From Anaerolineae bacterium (lineage in GTDB: Bacteria > Chloroflexota > Anaerolineae > Anaerolineales > E44-bin32): 57,862 nucleotides of DNA. The stretch covers positions 84,359-142,220 of the forward strand of contig DUEZ01000067.1 of NCBI GenBank assembly GCA_011174825.1. Reading direction: 5' to 3'. The notes under the pieces were generated by a model, which was given only the letters and a program-made list of their open reading frames with translations, was not told the origin of the DNA and did no database searches. The position numbers were made by a program, and so were the translations under genes. Below are positions 1-8,041 of the stretch, in pieces; positions within the stretch are counted from its first letter, which is position 1; every line of letters begins with the position of its first letter.

Positions 1-2385
1 GACACGCCGACGCCAAGTGAAACACCCACACCTACAGAGACAGTAACACCGTCGGATACTCCTACACCGTCCGATACGCCCACCGAGACGCTGACACCAT
101 CGGATACGCCAACACCGAGCGATACGCCCACGGTTTCGGAAACACCCACTCCGAGTGAAACGCCTACACCTACGGAGACATTAACGCCGTCGGATACACC
201 AACCGAGACACTAACACCATCGGATACACCGACTCCGAGCGATACGCCCACGGCTTCTGACACACCGACACCTTCCGATACGCCGACGCCGTCTGACACA
301 CCGACCGATACGCCTACGGCTTCAGATACGCCGGCTCCTTCAGATACACCGACACCGTCGGACACACCCACTGCGTCCGATACGCCTACGCCATCGGATA
401 CCCCAACGGCGTCCGATACACCAACTGAAACGCCTACGGCTTCGGATACGCCGACTCCAAGCGATACACCGACACCGTCGGACACCCCCACTGCGTCCGA
501 TACGCCTACGCCATCGGATACCCCAACGGCGTCCGATACACCGACTGAGACGCCTACACCATCAGACACGCCAACGCCATCGGATACGCCGACTCCAAGC
601 GATACACCGACGGCATCTGACACGCCGACACCTTCAGATACACCAACCGAGACGCCAACGTCGTCAGATACACCAACAGCGACCGCTACCAATACTCCAG
701 GTGGACCTACGGATACACCGACCTCGACCGTGACAGATACAATTGTGCCCACAAATACGTCAACATCAACAGAAACGGCCACCTCCACGGCAACACCGAC
801 GGATACTCCCACGGTTACAGATACACCTTCAGGCCCGACGGATACCCCAACGTCGACGAACACACCCGGCGGACCGACAGATACTCCGACGTCAACCGCG
901 ACAGCTACGCCTACCCCGACAAGCACGCCAACCCTGACCGACACACCATTACCAACCGATACGTCCACGGCTACAGATACACCGACACCATCCGATACGC
1001 CGACGGACACATCAACGCCGACAGAGACGCTCACGCCGACGGAGACATTGACACCTACTGACACGCCAACGCCATCGGATACACCCACCGCAAGCGATAC
1101 GCCGACGGACACATCAACGCCAACAGAAACGCTCACGCCGACGGAGACACTGACGCCTACTGACACGCCAACGCCATCGGATACACCCACGGCTTCGGAT
1201 ACGCCGACACCATCCGATACACCGACGGACACATCAACCCCAACAGAGACGCTCACGCCGACGGAGACACTCACACCTACGGATACGTCGACGTCAACGA
1301 ATACGCCAACCGCGAGCGATACGCCGACCCCGAGCGAAACACCCACGGAAACCCTTACACCCACCGATACGTCCACGTCGACGGTTACTTACACGCCGAG
1401 CATCACACCCACAGCTTCGAACACCTCACCGCCGACGAATACTCTGGTACCGTCAGCTACCTCTCCACCTTCAAATACGCCCGTGGCGACGAACACATCC
1501 ATTAGTCCATCCAATACGCCAACGTCGACCATAACCTCGACAGCGACGGATACTTCGACTCCTACGGAAACACCAACCGCTTCGGAAACGCCGACCATCA
1601 CACTTACCCCATCGGTGACTACCACACCTTCGCAGACCTCGACGACGGCACCTCTTGTCGTGGGGTTCGGTCCAGTAATTACAAAATCCGTCGAAGGCAT
1701 TCCGGCTAAGATTGGGGATGAGGTGACCTTTGTCCTAACGGTCACCAATAACGGTGATCAGATCTTGGAGAACGTGATCCTGATCGATCCGATTCTCTCG
1801 TACTTTAACATCCTGCAAGCGTCATCGACGAAGGGCACGGCATCATTTGATGCGGATGAAAATGTGGTCACGGTGATCATCGGTAGTTTGGAACCAGATG
1901 AAATTGTCATCATTACCATCGTTGTAGAAGTCAATGACACGATTGACTTTAGTGCCGAGGTGCCGAACACCGCTTCTCTAACATACGATAGCGACGGCAT
2001 CACACAATCCGAACCTTCAAATACGGTCTGCTTTATGGTTGAAGGGGAATCTGAGCGTAGATTTGAAGGCTTACGATTACCATCATCCCTCAGCATCTTT
2101 ACATTTGGGTTGCTGGCGATTCTATTCTGCGGCTACGGCATCTGGAGGAGAGCGCGGGAGGAGCAAGACAGTCGAAGATACATCACCATCGGCATCATTC
2201 TTTTCTTGATCGCCATTGTGCTCTATGTTGCTCTTGTATTCTTGCCATCTCAAGCAGCGTTGAGGAGACCACTATTCCCTGAATGTGAGACTACGGCTCG
2301 ATACATGGAAATGTCTCTGAGTCGAAAAATTCCAGTGATCGTTGAGTCCGCCATGAACACAGTGAAGGAGCGACATATCGTATGA
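1..2385 (+). CDS. Thr/Pro-rich repeat surface protein with DUF11-like domain (5' end outside window)
   Basis: The frame is open from base 1, so this is the 3' part (794 codons) of a longer gene; a GTG at 730 is only an internal codon. Residues 1 to about 545 are low-complexity repeats built from [18 protein letters not shown] and similar units, encoded with varied synonymous codons. Residues about 551-675 form one beta-sandwich domain of the DUF11 type: [21 protein letters not shown] and [11 protein letters not shown] are typical. Two hydrophobic segments follow (about 697-716 and 728-750), then a short tail. I infer a surface protein whose folded domain is tethered by a long, probably glycosylated Thr/Pro stalk. 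The N-terminal domain, which would define its function, is not visible. Such Thr/Pro stalks are common in Chloroflexota. At least one 120-bp block is duplicated in tandem (see findings). Confidence 0.85.
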   Translation, partial: DTPTPSETPTPTETVTPSDTPTPSDTPTETLTPSDTPTPSDTPTVSETPTPSETPTPTETLTPSDTPTETLTPSDTPTPSDTPTASDTPTPSDTPTPSDTPTDTPTASDTPAPSDTPTPSDTPTASDTPTPSDTPTASDTPTETPTASDTPTPSDTPTPSDTPTASDTPTPSDTPTASDTPTETPTPSDTPTPSDTPTPSDTPTASDTPTPSDTPTETPTSSDTPTATATNTPGGPTDTPTSTVTDTIVPTNTSTSTETATSTATPTDTPTVTDTPSGPTDTPTSTNTPGGPTDTPTSTATATPTPTSTPTLTDTPLPTDTSTATDTPTPSDTPTDTSTPTETLTPTETLTPTDTPTPSDTPTASDTPTDTSTPTETLTPTETLTPTDTPTPSDTPTASDTPTPSDTPTDTSTPTETLTPTETLTPTDTSTSTNTPTASDTPTPSETPTETLTPTDTSTSTVTYTPSITPTASNTSPPTNTLVPSATSPPSNTPVATNTSISPSNTPTSTITSTATDTSTPTETPTASETPTITLTPSVTTTPSQTSTTAPLVVGFGPVITKSVEGIPAKIGDEVTFVLTVTNNGDQILENVILIDPILSYFNILQASSTKGTASFDADENVVTVIIGSLEPDEIVIITIVVEVNDTIDFSAEVPNTASLTYDSDGITQSEPSNTVCFMVEGESERRFEGLRLPSSLSIFTFGLLAILFCGYGIWRRAREEQDSRRYITIGIILFLIAIVLYVALVFLPSQAALRRPLFPECETTARYMEMSLSRKIPVIVESAMNTVKERHIV

Positions 2386-2433
2386 GGCGCGGGGGATAAA
2401 TCCCACAAAATGTATGAAGGGTAATTGATATGA

Positions 2434-2470
2434 AAACCGCCATCCGGATCCACCGGATGGCGGTTTCTTT
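2434..2470 (+). terminator. Intrinsic terminator after the Thr/Pro surface protein
   Basis: A perfect 14-bp stem (2434-2447 with 2453-2466) has a 5-base loop and is followed by CTTTC on the plus strand and preceded by an A-rich stretch, so it may work in both directions. It lies 49 bases after the stop codon at 2385, between genes that converge. Confidence 0.85.
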
Positions 2471-2479
2471 CATGGCTAT

Positions 2480-2540
2480 ACTGGAAAAAGGTCAACCGCG
2501 AGAAGAGGTTCGGTATATGTGGAGGTGTGAGCCACGTCCA
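2480..2540 (-). repeat. Degenerate copy of the ACTGAAAAAA palindromic element
   Basis: The stretch ACTGGAAAAAGGTCAACC followed by GAGAAGAGG and GGTATATGTGG matches, as reverse complement, the right arm of the copies at 19751 and 48704. The opposite arm is only partly retained (ACGTCCACAT). The decayed copy abuts a second, unrelated inverted-repeat element at 2549. Confidence 0.6.
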
Positions 2541-2548
2541 CATCCCTA

Positions 2549-2632
2549 TGTCATTGCGAACCCCGCAGGGGCGAAGCAATCTCCTCAACGGTAAGATTGC
2601 TTCGTCGCACGTACGTGCTCCTCGCAATGACA
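2549..2632. repeat. Intergenic inverted-repeat element, GTCATTGCGA type
   Basis: Perfect 11-bp terminal inverted repeats (TGTCATTGCGA at 2549-2559, TCGCAATGACA at 2622-2632) enclose a second perfect 11-bp inverted repeat (CGAAGCAATCT at 2572-2582, AGATTGCTTCG at 2594-2604). Elements of this pattern are widespread in bacterial intergenic regions. No coding potential is seen. Confidence 0.8.
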
Positions 2633-2678
2633 GATTGAGGGAAGACTCCTCACAGGCAGTTCTTAGTGCACTCTTTCA

Positions 2679-4340
2679 TTATTCGCCGTAAAGGGTTTCC
2701 GAACCTTTCTGAGCCCTTTCTTTGAGTGTCTCATCGTCAGCTACGCCGATAGCTGCGTAAAAATCTTGATCGTAATCGCGAGAACGAACAACGACGGGCA
2801 TTGGCACAGCGTGACCGAGGATCAGAGCTTGTTGACGGGTGTCGAGCCGAGCAAGGACCTCTCGCAGGGCGCTCACACCGCTCACACCGGAAAAAACAGC
2901 ACGAATATCGGCTTCGTTATCCAGTAAGCAGGTCACCCGGGTCCCAATCTGGCTCATAACCTCATCGTCTATCCCGCTTGGACGTTGGTCAACGATGAGC
3001 AATGTAACGTTATATTTTCGGAGTTCGCGAGCGATGGTGCCGAAGATGGTGTGGCCGGCGATGTGTGGGTCGAGGAATTTGTGAGCTTCCTCGATGACGA
3101 TTACAAGTGGTTTGGGTTCCTCAGCTTTTCCGCCACTCGCGAGGTTTTTCTGGGATACGTAACGACGATGGATGCGACGTGTAAGATAATTGGCCACCAG
3201 GACATATGCTGCCATCGTGTTGCCGTAATTTCCAAACTCCAGCACTACGCTTGTTCCCATGTTCAATCGATTGAAGATGTCCTCAACTGCGTCATCACCT
3301 TTGCCGGGGATTAAGAAACCCATCCGCCGAAAGAACTCAAATTTCCGTTGAATAGCGCCCAGTGTTCCTGCGACAATGCGACCACTCTCGATCAGGTCTT
3401 GTAATTCTTCTTGGGCTTCTTCTTCCTCAAGAAGTTTAGCGATCCATGCAGGTCCTAACACGCGACGCAGGTAATAAAGAGCCCCGGTTTGCACGTCGCT
3501 GAGGCCAAGTAGACCAGAGAGCATCTCAACGTCCTCAGGTTCGATCTGCTCATACCCGATCTTTAATACACGGTCGATCTTGCTACCGCGTGCCCGCGAG
3601 GTGTCTTCATCGAGTGTGACCACGCTTACTCGCCCATCCGGAAATAATTGACGCAGCCCCTTGTGCTCACGACCGATTTCATCTTTGATTGCCCAACCAT
3701 AATCATTGTGCATATCGAAGATCAAAGTCGAAGCTAAGCTTGACTTGATAATTCCTGCCAGAAGGGTTCGGGTGATGAAGGATTTACCGGTGCCGCTCTT
3801 GCCAAACACACCCGAAGACCGTTCGGCGAAACGCGTTAGGTCGAGGTTGACTTGGACGCTTTCCATGTCCAGTGGCGTGCCGATGTAGAAGTGCTCTCTA
3901 TCCTCCTCACCGAATACAAGCTCAACGTCCTGCGGCGAGGCCTCAGAGACGAGCGAGAAGTGAGAAGGAATGGTCTTCACAGGTCGTGGTTCCCCTAGCT
4001 CTTCGTCAAGCACGAGCATTGGGCTGATTTCCATCATGCCGAAGGCGACCGATCCGTTGTAGACATCCGCGATGAAATCGTCTGATGAGGGTGGGGGACG
4101 GCGAATTAAGTCAGGGTTACTCGCATCGAGCGCAAGGTTAGTAATGATGCCAAAGAATTTGCGTCCTGTTTGTCTGCCCTTGATGACGACATAGCGTCCA
4201 ACGGCTAATTTTTCGATCGAGTATCGAGGATCAATCCTGACCCGTAGCCCTGTGGAGAGCGATCCATCCACGACGATCCCAAGTGCTGTTTCACCGCCCC
4301 GAGAGCCGAAAAATTCTTCTAGTCTTGATCGTTCGTTCAT
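2679..4340 (-). CDS. herA: HerA-type DNA translocase ATPase
   Basis: This 553-residue protein has the HerA layout: an N-terminal HAS-barrel-like region (about 1-110), then a FtsK/HerA-type P-loop core. The Walker A motif is GKSGTGKS at residues 180-187, and Walker B is LVIVIEEAHKF at about 411-421. The family forms hexameric rings that pump DNA and works with the nuclease NurA in resecting double-strand DNA ends. A NurA homologue lies two genes upstream in the same operon (5005-6165), which supports the assignment strongly. The gene starts 32 bases after the small middle gene stops. A generic DUF87 ATPase is the alternative name, but the NurA partner makes HerA the better call. Confidence 0.88.
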   Translation of the reverse strand: MNERSRLEEFFGSRGGETALGIVVDGSLSTGLRVRIDPRYSIEKLAVGRYVVIKGRQTGRKFFGIITNLALDASNPDLIRRPPPSSDDFIADVYNGSVAFGMMEISPMLVLDEELGEPRPVKTIPSHFSLVSEASPQDVELVFGEEDREHFYIGTPLDMESVQVNLDLTRFAERSSGVFGKSGTGKSFITRTLLAGIIKSSLASTLIFDMHNDYGWAIKDEIGREHKGLRQLFPDGRVSVVTLDEDTSRARGSKIDRVLKIGYEQIEPEDVEMLSGLLGLSDVQTGALYYLRRVLGPAWIAKLLEEEEAQEELQDLIESGRIVAGTLGAIQRKFEFFRRMGFLIPGKGDDAVEDIFNRLNMGTSVVLEFGNYGNTMAAYVLVANYLTRRIHRRYVSQKNLASGGKAEEPKPLVIVIEEAHKFLDPHIAGHTIFGTIARELRKYNVTLLIVDQRPSGIDDEVMSQIGTRVTCLLDNEADIRAVFSGVSGVSALREVLARLDTRQQALILGHAVPMPVVVRSRDYDQDFYAAIGVADDETLKERAQKGSETLYGE

Positions 4341-4372
4341 CGCATGCTTCCTTGATGTTTTGCGAACAGGAT

Positions 4373-4993
4373 TTAGCTGTCTGTAGTGAACCTATCATCC
4401 CGTTCGGTGAGCCTGAAAATGACACCTTCCAACCTGGTCAAATCTCGGGCGAGCAAACGGGCGCATTCACGCCCGGCTTCTAGCAAGAATGATCGCTGTT
4501 CGTCGGTTGATCTGGCTTGCGCAGCTTGACGTAGAGCCGCCACCAACAGATCATCAACGGGCATTTGCGATGCGCTCAAGATGAGTGAAATGAAGTCGAG
4601 CTTTGTGGTGAAAGCTTGAACCTCTTCCATAGAAAGGGAATAGATCGAAGCCATGGAGATCGGTGGTTGTGGTGGCAGTGTCTGCAAGTATTGGTCGCCG
4701 CGCAGGTAACCAACAGAAAGGGCGCTGATTTCTACCGGCAGGAGGCGGGCTTGCTGGTCAGCGATATTCTCTGGTTCTAGCTGTTCCGCAATCGCCATTT
4801 GACGTGCAAATTCATCATCCTCGATGCTGATGTCGTAGATAAGACCGATCACGTTGCTGTGTCCTCGCTGTGCCTCAGCCTTACAAAAAGCACCAAAGAC
4901 GGGCAAATCAGTCTCTGGCAAGCGCATTGCTCCCACGAATCCACGACTGCTGCATCGGGTTACCAGGCCGATCAGAGGTCCAAAATCATCCAT
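4373..4993 (-). CDS. Small protein of the HerA-NurA operon, possible HAS-barrel domain
   Basis: A 206-residue soluble protein with no membrane segment and no P-loop. Residues about 6-60 (GLVTRCSSRGFVGAMRLP ... GLIYDISIEDD) resemble the small beta-barrel (HAS barrel) found at the start of HerA-type ATPases; the rest is mostly helical. It sits between nurA (11 bases upstream) and herA (32 bases downstream), so all three should be co-transcribed. I infer an accessory or assembly factor that may bind the HerA ring or NurA through barrel contacts. The barrel assignment comes from reading the sequence only; the function is not known to me. Confidence 0.65.
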   Translation of the reverse strand: MDDFGPLIGLVTRCSSRGFVGAMRLPETDLPVFGAFCKAEAQRGHSNVIGLIYDISIEDDEFARQMAIAEQLEPENIADQQARLLPVEISALSVGYLRGDQYLQTLPPQPPISMASIYSLSMEEVQAFTTKLDFISLILSASQMPVDDLLVAALRQAAQARSTDEQRSFLLEAGRECARLLARDLTRLEGVIFRLTERDDRFTTDS

Positions 4994-5004
4994 ACCATCC
5001 TCCT

Positions 5005-6165
5005 CTATAAACCATGATGACGTGGCCTACTTAACCAACGTTTGGTCGTAGCTTTTTGTGAAGGCTGGAGCTGTAATCCATGCTGTAGGCATATCGTCGT
5101 TATCCAATGATCCAATGCTTGACGCTCACGATCGGTGACTACAGCTAATTCGTGCGCGCGGATCAGTGAGTATGGAAAACCATTTGTGGCCTGGCATTCC
5201 GTAAGAATGCCGGCATGGACAAGTTCCATGAGGGCAGGATCCATAACCACCCATTCTGGAACTTCTATCCTCGCAATTTGATCTCCTGAACCGGTGTTGA
5301 GATAGATGAAGTAGATCGTACGATCGCGTTGTTGCTGTGGGGCGTTAATCGGTAAATGGAGCTGGAAGATAGCGCTGCGATGTCTAGGAGGTAATAGGTT
5401 CAGAAAAACATCTCGATCTGTCAGGCCGGGGTATCGGTTATCACCTTCATTCCATTTTGCTAAACTCATCAATGAAAGAAGGTCGCTGCTCTGTGATCGA
5501 TCGATGAAGCCGGCAAGCGCAACTCCTGCCTTTCGTAACCGGTCCATGCTTCTCTGATAACGCTCAAAAGCGTTTCCCAATAGCGTGGAGACGTGGTTTC
5601 GGAGGAACACCCCGTTATGCATCTGGAGATTATTGTCAAGCAAAGCCAGAATTGGCTTACCGGAAAAACGCTCGGCGAGATTGGCTAATTCATGCATTTC
5701 TTCTGCATCTCGGAGCTTGTCGATGATTGCTGCAGAGATGAGCTGGCCTCGGTCATCTCGAAGTTGAAGCTCGTGGTGAAAGATATGAGGGTGACTAAAG
5801 GTTTGGGGCGGGGATCCGCTCCCATAGCGGATCCATATGCTGCCGATATTGATGAGAAAGTAAAGAAAAGGACTGTGCCGATCGACATAGATTTGAGAGC
5901 CGTCGGATCCGATGACATTCAATTGGGGTTGCATGGGCGGCGGGGGGAAAGTTTCATCCATCCGCTCTGTTGTGGGAGTTGCGCCGCGCCATTGGCCTGC
6001 CGTTCGCTCTACAGTATCGAGCAAGTGGTGGGGATCCATTTCGGCAATCTCATGCAGCACCTGAAGAGAATCTCGTGTCATGTCCGCTTTTGTCTTAACA
6101 CGAAGTACTGCATCTCGGCCTAGTTCTTGCACCTGGGGGAGTACTTGGAGTAGGTCTAAACTCAT
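5005..6165 (-). CDS. nurA: NurA-domain nuclease
   Basis: The protein (386 residues from the chosen ATG at 6165; an upstream in-frame start at 6237 would add 24 residues) carries the NurA signature: the first metal-binding motif GSDGSQIYVDRHSP after a beta strand, and a second acidic strand LALLDNNL. In the family these aspartates coordinate the metal of a 5'-3' exonuclease/endonuclease that acts with the HerA translocase in DNA end resection. The conserved start MSLDLLQVLPQVQELG supports 6165. It is the first gene of the nurA-small protein-herA operon. It is longer than archaeal NurA, as bacterial homologues often are. Confidence 0.82.
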   Translation of the reverse strand: MSLDLLQVLPQVQELGRDAVLRVKTKADMTRDSLQVLHEIAEMDPHHLLDTVERTAGQWRGATPTTERMDETFPPPPMQPQLNVIGSDGSQIYVDRHSPFLYFLINIGSIWIRYGSGSPPQTFSHPHIFHHELQLRDDRGQLISAAIIDKLRDAEEMHELANLAERFSGKPILALLDNNLQMHNGVFLRNHVSTLLGNAFERYQRSMDRLRKAGVALAGFIDRSQSSDLLSLMSLAKWNEGDNRYPGLTDRDVFLNLLPPRHRSAIFQLHLPINAPQQQRDRTIYFIYLNTGSGDQIARIEVPEWVVMDPALMELVHAGILTECQATNGFPYSLIRAHELAVVTDRERQALDHWITTICLQHGLQLQPSQKATTKRWLSRPRHHGL

Positions 6166-6393
6166 GTGAACAACCTTTCGAACAACTGTTCCGATTATAT
6201 CCCAAGCCATTCTCAACGCAATAAAACTGCCTCTCACCTTTTATTGCAGAGCCTCTGTCGCAAGTTCATAGATAGGATTGTGCTAAACACGCTTGACCCT
6301 ACCTGTAGCGAGGGCTACAATCCGCATCTGGAGTGTGAAAAGACCGGCCCTAACCCTTCAAAATTGGGGTATGTGGCTGACACAAAGGGGTTG

Positions 6394-6402
6394 TGCTATA
6401 CT
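6394..6402 (+). promoter_or_regulatory. Extended -10 promoter of the eight-gene membrane operon
   Basis: TGCTATACT has the TG-N-TATAAT layout of an extended -10 promoter; no convincing -35 box lies at the right distance. Transcription would start near 6409, at or just before the ATG at 6411, so the first gene may be translated from a leaderless mRNA. No ribosome-binding site precedes the ATG. Confidence 0.5.
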
Positions 6403-6410
6403 GCGCGACG

Positions 6411-6659
6411 ATGAGTAGAGACGAATCATCTACCGATCGAATTACACGCTGGTTGCACAGAGCGGGTCTCAACGAGCCGGCAGCTTTTTTGCTTGAGGCC
6501 GTTGGACCTCTGTTGCTCTTTGGAGCTCAGGTAGCTTTTCTATTTGAACCACTGTTCGGAACAACCGAGAACTCGCTAAATGACCTTGCCCAGATGCTGG
6601 AAGACCCAGCCCAGGTAACACTTTTGGTAGAAAACCTACGTGCGGAGGGGAAGACGTGA
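6411..6659 (+). CDS. Small single-span membrane protein, first gene of the 6.4-14.5 kb operon
   Basis: An 82-residue protein with a charged N-terminus (MSRDESSTDRITRWLHR), one hydrophobic segment at about residues 28-48 (FLLEAVGPLLLFGAQVAFLF) and an acidic C-terminal tail. I do not recognise the family. The ATG at 6411 is preferred over 6393 because it lies right after an extended -10 box. Its TGA overlaps the GTG start of the next gene by 4 bases, implying translational coupling and a shared role with the membrane proteins that follow. Confidence 0.7.
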   Translation: MSRDESSTDRITRWLHRAGLNEPAAFLLEAVGPLLLFGAQVAFLFEPLFGTTENSLNDLAQMLEDPAQVTLLVENLRAEGKT

Positions 6660-7405
6660 TCGGCTTCGATTATCTCGGCATTGCAGTATTACTGCTTTTC
6701 CTAGGATTGCTCATAGGTTTCGCGGCGTTTGGACATCGTTGGCCCATGGTCTTACGTTCCATCCGTGGTTTTGATGAGTTAAATACCGCGATTGAACGGG
6801 CAGTAGAGGCGGGTGAGCGCGTACATCTCTCCTTGGGAACAGGATCTGTGATTGGTTCAGACAGCGCGCCAGCATTGGCAGGCTTGGCTATGCTTTCTAG
6901 AGTTGCGACGGCGACGACAATGAGCGATAAGCCGGTTGTGGTCACTGCTGGGGATGGTGCTATGGCGTTGTTGGCACAAGATACCTTACGGGCTGCCTAT
7001 GAACGCGCGAAGGCCAGTGAACGATTTCAACCGATCTCTGGACGTATGTTGGGACCAACACCCTTCTCGTATGTAGCAAGCTTACCGATTTTGATCTCAA
7101 CGGAAGGTGTTTCGGTCCATTTGTTGGCAGGATCCTTTGGGGCAGAAGGCGCATTGGCGGCAGATTTTGGTGAACATCAAGAAGCATTTGTGCTCGCCGG
7201 TACAGATGATGCGCAATCCCAAGCCTTGCTTTATGCAACGGCTGAATACCCGTTGATCGGCGAGGAGGTGTTCGCCGGGGGAGCCTATCTCAAGGTTGGC
7301 CCATTCCACCTCGCAAGTCTTAGGACTCAGGATATGGTTAGAGTGCTTATTGTGGCATTGATCCTGATTGGAACGATCTTAAGCACGTTGGGGGTAAGCT
7401 TGTGA
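6656..7405 (+). CDS. DUF6754-like membrane protein
   Basis: A 249-residue protein with an N-terminal membrane segment (about 5-26) and a C-terminal one (about 229-247), enclosing a soluble alpha/beta region. That region begins with a helix rich in E and R, then VHLSLGTGSV, PVVVTAGDGAMALLAQD and a second block VHLLAGSFGAEGALAADFG with QALLYATAEYPLIGEE. This pattern resembles a chloroflexal family I recall as DUF6754; the number is from memory. It starts with GTG, overlapping the preceding stop by 4 bases, and its own stop overlaps the next GTG. Topology suggests one soluble domain held by two membrane anchors. Its molecular role is unknown. Confidence 0.75.
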   Translation: MIGFDYLGIAVLLLFLGLLIGFAAFGHRWPMVLRSIRGFDELNTAIERAVEAGERVHLSLGTGSVIGSDSAPALAGLAMLSRVATATTMSDKPVVVTAGDGAMALLAQDTLRAAYERAKASERFQPISGRMLGPTPFSYVASLPILISTEGVSVHLLAGSFGAEGALAADFGEHQEAFVLAGTDDAQSQALLYATAEYPLIGEEVFAGGAYLKVGPFHLASLRTQDMVRVLIVALILIGTILSTLGVSL

Positions 7406-8037
7406 GGGTCAGGACAAGTCTGATTTGGGCAGCTGCGGCTGTTATCGCGGGTTTCTTCGTCTTGCTGGGATACTTTGTTGACCATCAAGTCATTAACAAC
7501 CTTCGTCTGGTCTTGATCCGTTGGGCTGTACTCCTAGCTGCTGTGGCGTTGTTCCTGGGATTGTTCAATTTGTTATCTGTGCACTGGAGCAAGGTCAGCG
7601 AACAGGTCACTGGTTGGCCCTACAGTGCGGTTCTCATTCTCGCGTTCTTGGTCACCCTCATTTTGGGCATGGTGTTTGGTCCGGACAATCAAGTATCCCT
7701 TGGTTTGTTCAAATACATCCAACTCCCGGTTGAGGCTAGCTTGATGGCGTTGTTAACGGTTTCACTTGCAGTGGCCGGTTTTCGTCTGGTGTCACGCCGC
7801 CGGGATCTCTTCAGCTTAGTTTTTGTTGGTACGGCGCTTCTTGTTTTATTGGGAACAGGTCCATGGCTGACAGGAGGAGAAAGCTCGTTCTATATCTTGG
7901 TTGGACAAGTTAGGAATTGGCTGGTCCAAGTATGGGCCTCAGGTGGCGCGCGTGGAATCGTATTAGGAGTAGCCTTGGGGGCCGTACTGACCGGATTGCG
8001 AATTCTGTTAGCAGTCGATCGACCGTATGGGGATTGA
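7402..8037 (+). CDS. Polytopic membrane protein
   Basis: The 211-residue product is almost entirely hydrophobic with about six or seven membrane spans (for example TSLIWAAAAVIAGFFVLLGY near the N-terminus and SLMALLTVSLAVAGFRLV near the middle) joined by short loops, and a basic/acidic C-terminal tail. It starts with GTG inside the stop region of the DUF6754-like gene (4-base overlap), and the next gene starts 4 bases after its stop. I do not recognise a transporter signature. It is most likely a structural or scaffold component of the operon's membrane assembly. Confidence 0.7.
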   Translation: MRVRTSLIWAAAAVIAGFFVLLGYFVDHQVINNLRLVLIRWAVLLAAVALFLGLFNLLSVHWSKVSEQVTGWPYSAVLILAFLVTLILGMVFGPDNQVSLGLFKYIQLPVEASLMALLTVSLAVAGFRLVSRRRDLFSLVFVGTALLVLLGTGPWLTGGESSFYILVGQVRNWLVQVWASGGARGIVLGVALGAVLTGLRILLAVDRPYGD

Positions 8038-8041
8038 AGAA

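Noticed and set aside
1..1640. CRISPR-like array or non-coding satellite
   Set aside because: The short repeats keep one reading frame with a steady peptide pattern and variable codons, so they are coding.
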